Origin: Xestospongia bergquistia
Taxonomy: Eukaryota; Porifera; Demospongiae; Haplosclerida; Petrosiidae
Direction of reading: 5' to 3'
Assembly: GCA_963965975.1 (NCBI GenBank)
Contig: OZ014423.1
Span: forward strand, 4,738,301 to 4,802,300
DNA length: 64,000 nt
A program made the position numbers and the translations under genes. Position 1 is the first letter of the stretch. Each line of letters starts with the position of its first letter. Shown here in pieces: positions 39,179 through 51,700 of this stretch. The notes beneath the pieces are model-generated. The model was not told the origin of the DNA and did no database searches. It saw only the letters and a list, made by a program, of their open reading frames with translations.

Positions 39179-41831
39179 CTCCTGGTAATCACACCTTCTA
39201 GAATTATAAATAATGAATATTAATTATGTCTACTTATTAATTAAATTATTGAGTCAATAATATACGATTTTCAATGCTGAGTCATCATGTATATAATAAT
39301 TATGGTATCTTTGTGCACATACATTACGTATGTTTCCTTTACTTTTTTGTTAGCCACTAATTATATAGATGCATTAATATACAAAAGGAAGTCAAGCCAT
39401 AGTTACCCTTGTATCTATTATGAAACACAGCTGTGCTATTGTAAGAGAGGAAAAGTTAATTTCTATTCCCAGAACAGACAATTGTGATAAGAAAATAGAA
39501 ATCTTGAAAGTTTGAAGATATAAGGTTTAAGGAAATAACTGTCTGGAGATTGCAACACACCCATACTTACATCAAATTACTGAGTGTGATCAGTCTGCAT
39601 TCCATAAATTCAGAGTCTCTCAAAACTGTGTTTAGTTTTAATGTTTTGACTCAAACATTGAGTACAATAATGACAATGTGTAATCAAAACATGTATATGT
39701 ACATATACTTAAGTCTGTTTATACAAATTACATTATTATTGTCTGACCTCATAAATACTACTTTTAAAATATTTAAATAGAATTTAATGTGATTTCATGT
39801 ACTCACTAATTCAAACTTGTGAATACTTGTATTAAAAGGTCATCCAACTACAAATGCAAGAGATAAACAATGTCTGATATTAAGAAGTTACTTAAGTAAC
39901 ATAGAAGTGACCACAATGACTGTTCCAATAACATTAATGTTTTAATAATAATTGAGTGAGTTTATCTACCAATAGTTGACATTATACTAACTGTCACAAC
40001 TTGTGGTTTGTTACTATCAAATGTGTGGGTGGATTGGGTTCCAAACAAGTACAGTGTTACCTCTTCAGTCTGTTTTGATGGTTACTATACACATTCTTTC
40101 CATTCAAGTCTGTTAGATAAAAGTCAAAAGCTAATAATGAACGTATGATTATGTACATATAAGGTATGAAATTAATAGTTTAGGACAAACTCAAGAGAAA
40201 ATTGATTTAATGAGAGCATTTTTATGTTTGTAGTTTAACAAACACAAGTAAAGAATATTAACTAAAGAGAGTACATCTTTGATATGATACACAATCTACT
40301 TTTACTGATTGAGGAATAATATAATATATGATTAATTAACTAGCAAGAACAAATAACTTTAATTCAAGTGTTAATGTAATATTATGTATAAGCTGGAAAT
40401 TTGGTCAATTTTTACACACCAAGACATAACAACTAATTCCTTTGATCAAATATGTATTGTCTTTGTGCTGAGTAGCAATACTCATATTCATTGGTTTACA
40501 CATGTTTCATATTTCACTTACTCTTTGTTATTCTATAGGAATGTGTTACGTTGCCAACCAGAGTTATATCTTTATGGATAGGATAAACATGGTAATAGTA
40601 TTTTTGTGTATTTTAAGGAAATGTAACTTTGGTATGAGTGTTATGTAATGTACCATAACAATTTTTTGTATGTGTAGAATCCAAGAACAGTGAATCCTTG
40701 CAACGAACAATGCTATATATCAGTTACCTTACAGCATAGCAACAGTCCCTAGAGTTGACCATATATTTGATAAAAATATTTGAATTTTCTATGATATGCT
40801 AATAATTTTGACCAAGTTACTAAGCCTAAATTCAACTAAATTACAAATATGGCTATGTGCATGAGACAACTAATCGACAAACATGTCTGGTAATGATCGT
40901 AATCACAAAACACCTACTCATTCCATTTTTGTTTCTCTCTTCCTCATATTAAACCAAATATGCTGACATCGATCGACAATTTGTTATGACATAACTATTC
41001 CCACTCCCCAGATTGTAATGCTTTGTTAATTCAATCTACAACATTTAACTCAGCTGTATTTATTGCTAAGAACACACATTGTATGGTTTCCGTATAAGAA
41101 TTATTTGGTTTTGACGCCAATTTGTTATTATTGAATAATCTAATAGTTTAATTATAAAGGATCTAATAATTACTTTAACTTATTTATGATCAGATTTTGC
41201 CACTTAGAAGTCCAATTCTGCAAGGTCAAATAATCTATGATGTACAATGAGATTTCTACATTTTTTGTTTTCAAATCGCATCACAATTAGTGTAAAATCA
41301 TGTCACCTTATGACATTATCAACAACTTATTGTCTATCAGAATCACTAATACTTTTACAAAAATCAATTACTAGCAAATATGCAATTAATAGACACAACA
41401 CAGATGGTTTTACAAAATCATTATGAACATATAAAATTTGGCGTCTTCAAATAACTGACAAACTCTGATAACTGTGACTAGTACTGTAACATGATCAAGG
41501 TCACAAATTACTTTGCAATGTTTTTGTCTGACATTCAATACACGTCTGTATGACCTTTCAATATATATTGCATAATATTCTCCAATATAATAGATAAAAT
41601 TGGACTAGCTATGACAGTACTAATGCATTTTCTCTATAGTTTTATTATTGCAGAGAGTTATCCTAAACTTTTAATTCTTCATTATGTCTGTATGTAGTGT
41701 TTATACTCTGGCCAACATTTGTAATTGTACTCTGTAAGGCATCCCTATGACCTCTCTACTCATAACAGAGTAATAACACACTTTAAAGATTTACTACCTA
41801 TCCCTAAATAGCCTCAAAATACCCTAAGCAT

Positions 41832-42383
41832 TAAGAGTTTTGTCTAAAATGCTGCCATCATAAACTATCTGTGCCTTTACAAGGCTAAATTATTACACAC
41901 ATTAAGAAGAAAGGTTTCCTTCTAGACTCTTTGACGACATATATGTAACATTATACCCTATGTTGTCCGCTATTTGAAAGTGTTGTTCCATCTATAGTTG
42001 TTTCTGTGTGTGGAACCTTATCTGCTTGTGGCATCAGTAGGTCGTCAAAGAATCTGACAATTAACCTTTGTTCTTTCCAAGTATGGGTAGATATTTACCC
42101 TCAAATATACAAGAGTTTTGTCTAAAATGATGTTATCTGTAGCTTCACAAGGTCGGAACTATTGCACACACAAGAGGAAAAGTATCCCTCTAGACTCTTT
42201 GATGACATATTATGTAAGTTACTATCATATTACCATATGTTGTCGGCAAATTGAAAGCATATTCCACCGATAATTGTCTCTGTGTGTGGAATCTTGCCTG
42301 CTTGTAATATCAGTATGCCGTCAAAGAGTCTGAAAATTAACCTTTGTTCTGACCGAGTATGGTAGATATTTACAACTTTAAGT
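41832..42383. repeat. Tandem duplication of a ~277-bp unit with internal inverted repeats
   Basis: Unit A (41832-42108) and unit B (42110-42383) both start AAGAGTTTTGTCTAAAATG and both end near GTAGATATTTAC. Each carries inverted 15-mers: AGACTCTTTGACGAC at 41934 and its near complement at 42041 in A, AGACTCTTTGATGAC at 42192 and its near complement at 42317 in B. The structure suggests a duplicated MITE-like element. Confidence 0.8.
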
Positions 42384-44322
42384 GATTCCTTCTGTTGATA
42401 TTATTGTACAGAATATTACTAAGTACACCTTATGACCTATAGTATTTGAACTTGTAGCATTTTTGAACATATACAAAATGAATGCTTGCATACACAACAA
42501 TTACAAGTAGTGATTTATTTGATTGTTTACCAGACACGCATACATATAATATTGATGTATAATATATCAACGTTATATAACATGTATTATTAAATAATTC
42601 ACTTAATAGAAAAAACAGCTGCTCCCTGTATAGTTAACATTTTGAAGAATTTGATTCGGCTTGCAAAATATAGAAACAAACACTTTACAAGTAAGTGACT
42701 ACACTACTTTTCTGGTGTATGCAAATACATTAAAACAATAGTAATTGTATAGATATTGTGAATGGCGCCAGGCTTATCATAACATAACGAGGTTAGCAAG
42801 TATATGACTGTCTACAATTAGTAGGTATGACAAACCACATATTTCCTACATACTTTCCATTAGATTGGCATGTTTTATGAAAGTGTTATATAACACCTTG
42901 ATCCAAAACTTTAATGACTTCTCCGAAGTTATGTAATATGGTTTATAACTTTTGAAGATTCTTTGTAATTTTATCTATTTTTTGAATAGAGGGTGGGAAT
43001 ATAGTATACACCACATGTGACATTATATATATATAGAATTTATATGATATATGTAATTGATCTAGTCTAAGTCAATCAACTTAATTTGCCAGCTGCAAAG
43101 ATTATATGCCTTGTCAGCTTATTATAGTACTATGTCAGCACTAAAATGATATTAAATCATTAATTTCTCTACAATTCATGTATTTATAGTAACATACATA
43201 TAGGCGCCGTGTGGCTGATACAATAAAAAGTGTTATTTTCTGGTAGATAGCAGCGATTGTTAGACGTGCAGTATGCACAATCATGTGATATCATCGAGCA
43301 TATCTAATAAATGCACAAATAACTTTTACAACACTTATAAATTAAGTACCTATATTAACACACATCAAAGAAAAGTTGAAAGATCATCATATCTACCTTA
43401 TATGGTAAATGTAATTTACAAAGCAGAGGAAAACAATTTGCACAATTATATATACTTCATAAGCTTCACTAAATATTAAGTGTAATAATTTACTTATAAA
43501 ATTGTCTGGTATGAAATGTATAGAACAAACAATCAAGACAACCCTTACTTGGTGTGATATCATGAGTTCCATTGAAAACATACAAGCAGATTACGATCCT
43601 ATACACATTGATATAGAAGCATTATCAGTGAAGATCGACTCCTACTTGTTTATTCATTCTTGACGCGTCAGAACAGCTTGATTAGCCAATAGTATACAAT
43701 ATTACATGTAATAGCTTGCTACTTGTGGTATACACCCAATAATACAACTAATGGTATTGGTAATAGACTTATGAGAGTAAAGGATTCGTGTTACGGTCTG
43801 CAAGTAAATACCTGATTGATTATAACCATAGTTACTAAAACGATTAGTTTAGTTGCCATGACAATTTGATATAGTCTTTTAATTGTTGATAAGTTACTGT
43901 ACAATCTTGTGGTCACTAACTATATAACTATAGAGATAAACCCACATTGCCTGATATGTTGTGGAATCACGTCGTGTGTGTTGCTATGACGATGTGTGTA
44001 TGTGTATTACACCGACTAGTACTCCATGTAGATTTGAAGTGTGAGGGAGTGTTTTTTGCTGTACACACCTACGATATACTGTTATGATAGCTCTCAAAGA
44101 CTGTACTCTCTATCAACTAATATCAAGTCTACATAAAATTGTATTAAGTCATGTGTTTACATTGATCTGTAGCTATTGCCTAGAAAATAGAATCACACAA
44201 TATACATGTACTTGTACAGATGTATGTCATGCACTACACATTGAAGGATAAATGGTACAGGTTATGAGTATATATATTAACAATTTCCTTCATACATTCC
44301 ATGTATCACCTCTGTGTCAATA

Positions 44323-44505
44323 TGGACACAATTTATTAGAGTCCTTTAGAAATGGTCATTAATGATGAAAATATATTAGGTACAATACAATGTACTTCCA
44401 ATGGTGTAGTATACTGGATATATGTATGTATACATGAATATAATTCATTAGAGCCCGTTCAAATGGTGATAATTATGAAAACATTAGGTGCAGTAAAGGT
44501 CTATC
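44323..44505. repeat. Diverged ~110-bp direct duplication
   Basis: A stretch around 44327-44390 (TTATTAGAGTCC, AAATGGTCATTAATGATGAAAA, ATTAGGTACA) recurs in diverged form around 44443-44500 (TCATTAGAGCCC, AAATGGTGATAATTATGAAAA, ATTAGGTGCA). Confidence 0.5.
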
Positions 44506-46164
44506 TAATATAATTTTAATTAGTGTACATTCTTTGACAATTTCAATAGTATGCTTTAGTACAATAAGCAATTACTAGATTGGATCTAATGTAAAATCAC
44601 ATAGTTACTATGAATTTCTACACTAACAATTATTAATGTTATTATTTTCTTAGTCTTTCATAGTTCAATTCTACTTCAATTAGTAACAATTAACATTAGT
44701 TCAAGTGCCAGTAAGGTGTTATAAAGGAAGCAAAGTATTTATTGACTGTAGAGTAAGTCAATATTTACAGTGATAGCGTTCTACATCAAAACATTGTTCC
44801 ATACAAAGAGAGTACAATCAGTATCAACTATAATATGTATCTATATACTAAGTGTACTTCTGTAGTTGACTTGTTTATAGTCATTGTTCTTTACATCCAA
44901 TGGACTTCATTTGTAGCCCTGAAAATGTGTGTATATATGTATGTATAATAACATCGACTATTACTATTATATTATCGTATCATTATTATAGTCCTAGTTA
45001 ATCCCACGTATATCTCTGACTATCCTCAGGCTTCGATGTAAACATGTATGTATATATTGGCTCAGACTATTAAAACTTTGTCTGGGTTCATTAGTACATG
45101 TCCTGTACTAGAAATTATATTCATTGTTTGTGTGGGAGATTGTTAGAAACAGGGATTAAGAAAACTGCCAGTGTTATACACATTACAAATTGTCACCTAT
45201 GTAGTGCAGATATTAGACAATTAAATACACAGCTGGACTGGAGTAGGACTTTGTACTGACACATTATAATAACTTACTTTGTCTATAGTTAAGACTAGTG
45301 GAGTAGTATACACTGTTAGTTGACTTCCAATATAAATGTATTGTGATAGCATTATTAATTAGAAGCTTGGTATGTATGGTATATCCTTGCCAATGCAGTA
45401 AACAGTTTACATGATGCTGGTAATTACATGTCAACTCAAAGGCTTGGTTTATATAGAGCCTTACGCCAAATTTGCTTGTAGACTGATGCATAAACAAACT
45501 TGTTTGATTGATTGACAATACTGTTGGCTATGATCTCGTTTACTCACAGTGGTATTTATAGAAGATAATTTGCCAACGTACATGGCAACTCTGGGATGTA
45601 ATTTCTACAAAAAGAACACATATGTGATTGGCCAATGAAGCTTTGGTTCTTTTCTGGCTTCTTATGTGACAAAGAGTTCTTTCAATAGAGAGTGCCAATG
45701 CATTACTCAAAGAGCAAGTTTCTTGATTTTCAACATGAGTACATATCACTATCAATTAGTGTTGAAAAACTTTTTTTTTAAGTTCAAATATGGGATGGAA
45801 TGATAGAAAGGTTACAGATATTTTCATAAAGATTTAAAAAACGGGAAAAATTTAAAAGAGAAAAATTTGTTTTAATGATACATTATCAACATTAAATAAT
45901 AATTGAAGATTTTTGAATTAGTGACATATGGAGTCACATGTAAGCCATGTGAAAATGAAATGAGTCACATGAACATCATGTGACAGACATTAATAACTAA
46001 TTGAATGTACTAAGTGCAGTGTCTACAAAAAAGATAGTATAAGTCAAAGTGACTCTATAATACATTAATATAATAAGATATAGTTATTATTATATTTTCA
46101 TACATGTGAAGGGAATGTTATTGCCAGTTATTTCATGTACTTGCTATCAACGTTTCTTTAAACT

Positions 46165-46584
46165 TCAGTTGTTACACTTTGTACAACTGCAATTTCTAAT
46201 TATTGGTATATATACATCTTGTGTCAAATTTTGAGTTGCACATTTGAATGACAATGTCCTCCGTTTCACCTCGATAACATGTGCAATGCAACAATGATGA
46301 TCTTGGCTTTGATAAGGAGAAGCAGCCTGTGTTACTAGATAGGATAAGCATGCGCCTGAGCAGTAATGGACTTTATGTAATACTGGTTTACAATTCTTAG
46401 ATTGGTCATGATAATATACTGTTACTGGCATTTTTTTTCTTGTACAAACTGGTTTCGTTGGAGGATTTTTAGTACCTCTTATTTCATTGGTATGTGCAGA
46501 TGTGAGTTCACTGTGCAAGAATATTGAAATCAGAAGAGAGCCAACGAATAATGTTAGCAGTTGTGCTGAGAAGGATAAGTGCAT
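46165..46584 (-). CDS. Secreted cystine-knot (CTCK-like) protein, 139 aa
   Basis: One coding exon. Residues 1-30 form a signal peptide (MHLSFSAQLLTLFVGSLLIS, then a polar cleavage region). A short basic spacer follows, then a 90-residue domain with ten cysteines: VCT, NCK, YCSGAC, HHCC, FKC, and the end NCSCTKC. The YCSGxC, CC and terminal CxC pattern fits the C-terminal cystine knot of von Willebrand factor, mucins, Norrin, bursicon and DAN-family ligands. Here the domain stands alone, so a small secreted ligand or antagonist is more likely than a mucin. NLT and NCS are possible N-glycosylation sites. I cannot name an orthologue. A 5'UTR intron is supported by a donor at 46924/46923 (TTAAA/GTAAGT) and an acceptor at 46625 (TTCTCTATAG). 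Confidence 0.8.
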   Translation of the reverse strand: MHLSFSAQLLTLFVGSLLISIFLHSELTSAHTNEIRGTKNPPTKPVCTRKKMPVTVYYHDQSKNCKPVLHKVHYCSGACLSYLVTQAASPYQSQDHHCCIAHVIEVKRRTLSFKCATQNLTQDVYIPIIRNCSCTKCNN

Positions 46585-47040
46585 TTTTGGTCACTAATAT
46601 TAGACGATGCAACAGTGGAATCTACTATAGAGAAAAAAAAACAAGAGATATTAATTTATGCAGTGATACAGTAAACTGTTTATTTAAGCTGCTAGATGGA
46701 AGTCTATATCACATCAATTGATATATATATATATACATATATTATACACACATGTATGATGTAGCTGTGAACTTAAAGTCTAGATTTAAAATTCGGAAAA
46801 ATAAGACACTATTGGTTGTCTTCATATGTTGCTTGCAATAAAATTGTAGTATTTCAAATCCACAGCACATTATAACACAAACAATTGCAACTACTGATTA
46901 ACAAGAAAAACAATGCAACTTACTTTAAGAAGAGTCCAAGAAGGATTATTTTTTTCTCTCTGTTCGCTGGACTGCTTTCACACCTCTCAACGAGTATTTT
47001 GTACCGAAACAGACTCTCAGTAGCGGATTTATATACTCTA
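46585..47040 (-). promoter_or_regulatory. Promoter and 5'UTR of the cystine-knot gene
   Basis: On the minus strand TATATAAA lies at 47035-47028, placing a start near 47000. The first noncoding exon would run to 46924, followed by a 298-bp intron to 46625 and 40 bases of leader before the ATG. A consensus TATA box with a leader exon suggests regulated expression. Confidence 0.5.
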
Positions 47041-48750
47041 ACCTGACTGCAGCTGGATGTACTTTTAAAGTGCTTCACTAGTTCAATACTCCCTAGTGGT
47101 CACTTATAATAGTGTCGCTTATGCAATCAATAATAATAATAGTAGTCTATTTTTAGATCAATATTGAGTGGGTGGTAGGTATATTCCCACGCATTTTGTC
47201 TCAGTGCATTCTTTCATAAATATTACGTCATACTTTTGTGATTAGGACTTACAGCCAACTTGAGATTAACCTCAAATCAGTTAACATCTCTTATGAATTA
47301 TTCCATTAAAAGTAGTATTAATAATATAATGAAATTCATCATCTGTAATAAATTATAATTGAATTGTAGCCTGGTTAAAGGAACCATCACTAATAACTAT
47401 TTCCGTAAACTTTAAGGAGCTGCAGGACACAACAATTGATTAGGCACAACAACAGCAAGTAGATAATTAATAACCACAATGGGTTGAATTAGTTACACCA
47501 TCTGTCTTCTAAAATACAATTTTGGAAGCATGAACAAATTTGCAACTGTCACCTGAGGTCATTTGTGTGAAGAAAAGCAAAAACTAACAATTAATTAAAT
47601 AACTGGAGGCCTCATAAACCAGTTGCTATAGAAACAAATCTTGTGTATAGACAATAAGACTAGACATCAATACTTCAATTTTACAGGTGTGTTTATTTCT
47701 TGTAAATGAAATCAATGGAGGAGTTATAGTGGTAAAAACAACCCCTACTAGCCAGCCACCTTTCAGGTGTCTTCACATATTGACAAACTACATCCTACAC
47801 CTCAGGATTCTCTCTCAATACAAACATCATGCAGGTGTGTGTTTACACTGGGAAAGCCCCTATTATATACACCTAATTCTGATGGCTGTGAGTCTAGTTT
47901 TACCAGGTTGAGCTAAAACAACTGTTAGGATGGTGTCCGTTGCTTTAGTAAATACTTTTTTTGGGCTTTTCCGCCCTCTTATCAATATTCTAAGAAGATT
48001 CAAGTTTCATAAACTCTGTACTATGTCAGCTCATGTATCAACCATCCTCTTTCTTGGAGTCGAACGTATTATTAGAATCAAAAATGAATTATTGTTAAAA
48101 AAACTTTCAAGTAAATATGTAATATTTACTTTCACAAAACAATCGTGTGTGACAGGCATATTACAAAAATACACATTCATATTTAAAATGCTTAGCAATA
48201 CACTTTAGATTTTGTCGTTATAATGAACAGGAATAAAATATTGACATTCCATGTGTGGGCCACAACAAATGTTTGTTCTTCTGAGGAAATGACAACACAC
48301 ATTTCAACATTATTGCAGAATGATGTTACTCTACTACTACTGGTTAATTTGATGATTACTTTGTTTCTATGAGGACTTTCCATTGTGTCTTTGTAATGAG
48401 TGCTCAATGCATGACATAGTACTAACATTATAACATTGAAAATAAATACAACATAATTACTATGCTTGTTCCAATGACACAGCATTTTCATAATACAATC
48501 TAAAGCTGAGGTGTCAGCTATTGTCAGCAACATTTCTTTCTTATTAGCTTTCAAAATTTATACAAAAATCAGTTGATAATATAACCTTTATCAGTCAAAA
48601 AATATATTACAAAATTAAGATTTTTGATTCCTTAAGATTTTTATTAGATTCCTTATTTGATAGTTAACAACTTGTACATTTAAACTAGAAAATCGAATTA
48701 GCATTAACTATGATTGTTATGATTTCAAAGGACCTGAACTAGAGGCTTGT
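47041..48750. other. SND1 3' flank and spacer
   Basis: Between the SND1 stop and the cystine-knot promoter. Open frames on both strands (47930-48208 plus, 48192-48554 minus) have no recognisable domain, and their hydrophobic runs follow base composition. It should include the SND1 3'UTR. Confidence 0.5.
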
Positions 48751-51700
48751 TTATTGCCGAGTATACCCAAACTCCTTGGCTTCATCAGCTCGAAAATCCC
48801 CATACAACCATATATTAACCTGTAGTAAGAGAATGTTGGGTAAGTTATCTTGAGCATGCATGACACACATACATGTTAACAATAAACTCTATGGTATTAC
48901 AAACTATCTATTTCAGCTTTGATGATAATATGAAATAATTGATCATAATGTTCTCAACACACCCAACATTAAACATAACATTGTAAACAACTATTAGAGA
49001 AGAGCAGCACCCAAGAATGGCATGCTTGCTGTTAGGGCTACAACATGATGATCATGAATGTCATGTATCATTGTTTATTAACTATATTTGTTCAATATTT
49101 AAACACAACTACGATTGTAGTGAACTAGTTACTCGAATAAAAACAAAACCCACAAAAATGATTCCACCAAAAAGTGTTTACTCCGAAAATATGTTAATTA
49201 TTCATTGAAAATGTAATGCAGCAAAGAACTGAGCCAGAATTGTTGTTAATTCAGCTATCATCACATTATAGGCAGTCATAAATAAACATCAAAGTGAGCA
49301 TAAAGAACAACCTTGTATGCATAAATATAAAGGAATCAAGGAGCTATACAAAGTGTTGAGTTATACAAAGTGTTCTGTTAATATTATCAACACGATATCT
49401 GAACAAATGGCACTTGTAGCTCCAATTACATCAAATATCTTCCACTATTGAGGTTGACCAATATCTATGTCATGATAATACCTTGGTTACTATGAAGACC
49501 TTACATCATGTTTGGCCTCATGTTGTCATCACAAGCCACCTGGATATGGTGGTTTGAAAATATTCAAAACATTAATCATCATAAACTATATAATAATTAT
49601 TATTCTAGGAAAGTGAAAATACAAAAAACTATTTCCACATGTTATCACAAACAATTGAAACACTAATTTAGGGAACTACCATCAGCACTGGTTTCCATGT
49701 CAACATAGATGTCATTGCTTTAACTATACTTTCATGGTATTAGTATTGCCTGATGACAGTCCTTTTTTGAGGTGGTTCTGTTAAACTACACATACCGAAA
49801 ACATAAAAGTTGACATGTTTTAAAGCAATTATTGTGGCCAACGTGTCAGGAATGAAGTTATAGGTTTCTGACAACTAAGGTTTCTTATCAGGTATAAGTC
49901 GTACATTACCATCTGTTGTTCATACATTGGTATATATCTCCAAGGGAACATTTTAGTAAGTCTTAGTTTCTGGCCTTAAAAGGATGGAGTGTTGGCCAAC
50001 AAGTATTTCTCACTATTCTGTATGCTATCTATCATGCATTATATTATGATACAACATTGTATAGTATAGCATGTGAATTGTAATCAACTAATAATGTTGT
50101 GTTTAGCCTACTTGAAAGAGAACACATGTGAAGTTCCACCCAATTGACCTTGTTAACTAAAGCTATAGGATGGCTGGCTATTTGTCTATCTATAATAATT
50201 CACACACCCAAACATATATATACTACTTACAATTGTTATCAGAACTGTGCCATTCATTTGAGAGAAGGACACTATTATTTATCTTTCCTACTGAATAAAC
50301 GAACCCACCAGACGTTGGGAAACTGAGGCATATTATCATTACTATTACTATTCTGTTACGGTTTCTATTGGACTAATAAACCTCATCCCAATGATGGTAG
50401 AATAGGCTCTATTGAAAACTAACCAACTATTGATATGATATGGTTTCTGATGTAGTTCACCAATGATATTGTGGCAAATATTCAATGAAACAATTTCCTT
50501 TTAATAAGACATTGTGAGGGTTCTGGTTCTAACTCAATTCATGAACTCATTGAGGATGGTCTCTAACTCTTTTCACAATAATTTTTTCAAATAAAATTCT
50601 TATTGAGGAATGCATTTAATCTCTAGTTGTATAGCACCACCTGCAATCCAGAGCATCTGGTCCAAAACTTAAACCCCAAAAAGGACTGTTTTGAGTTCAG
50701 TGGTTCATTGAGAACCCTCCTCTGTTCTTACTAGCATGTCATGAGGTATTTGTGGTGGAAGAGACCAAAAGAAAAGCATCCATAAAAATTGACCACAAAC
50801 CTTAAATGAGGCAAAAACTCAACTAATGTTGAGCTTCAGTGATGTCAACGTGGCCCAATTAATACACTCGCAAAAGATCTATTATTCCTAAAGCATTTCT
50901 AAGTGTTCGTGTACAATGCATACACAGCCTAAGGTAATAAAAGTAATCCCACTGACAGCCATAGAGTTCTGTTACCAAGCTAGAAAAATGTTTAAAAGGT
51001 GGTTAACCCAGTTTATACATAACACGTGACATCATTCTCATGAATACTTTTACATGAAATTGGAGTCTCGTTCTGTATACAATGCACTTATAATGGCATT
51101 GTATGGGAATGTTTGAGTAAGGTAGAGTTTTCTCAGGTTATAACAGCATAGCTGGGAGAAGGGAGGAGTGTTTATACCTGTAACTCTGAATACAATATTT
51201 AACAGACCCAACCACTAGCACGTTCTGTTCATATGAGATCAACATTTAGTAATGATAGTATACTGATAAAGATCTAATAACACAGATAACAATTTAATAT
51301 TATAATCTAATCAATTTTAATATCAGAGACTACTTAATATAATCATATCATATCGGTCAGTCACTTTAATGCATTTATAACAAGAGTAAATGATATTATA
51401 AGAATGAGGTGTGTCAACCCAATTAATTCAAAACTAACAATACTACATCTACAACATAGTTAATAATTTAATAAGAGAGCAAGTCATAGCAATGCAGAGA
51501 ATGCTAATTTGCCGTCTAATATGATAAATTTAGCACAATATATACAACATATACATTTAATTAACAATTTGTTTGCACAGTAACTGTACATAGAGGCCAC
51601 TACAATGCCTCTATAGCGCATATAATGATAGTGATTCTATTGTAGCAATTGAGGTTTTTAGACCTCCTGTCCTTAATTAAGATATGGGTGTATATAGTTG

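Larger units (their letters stand above)
39179..46164. other. 7-kb stretch with no recognised gene
   Basis: AT-rich DNA between the TMEM216 5' end and the cystine-knot gene's 3' end. Open frames are short and lack family features or paired splice sites. It contains the ~277-bp tandem duplication at 41832-42383 and a weaker diverged duplication near 44320-44505. The TMEM216 promoter must lie near 39180-39260. Confidence 0.5.

Noticed and set aside
47930..48554. Open frames of 92 (plus) and 120 (minus) codons
   Set aside because: No domain, no splice support, low-complexity AT codon use; the minus frame falls in the SND1 3' flank.
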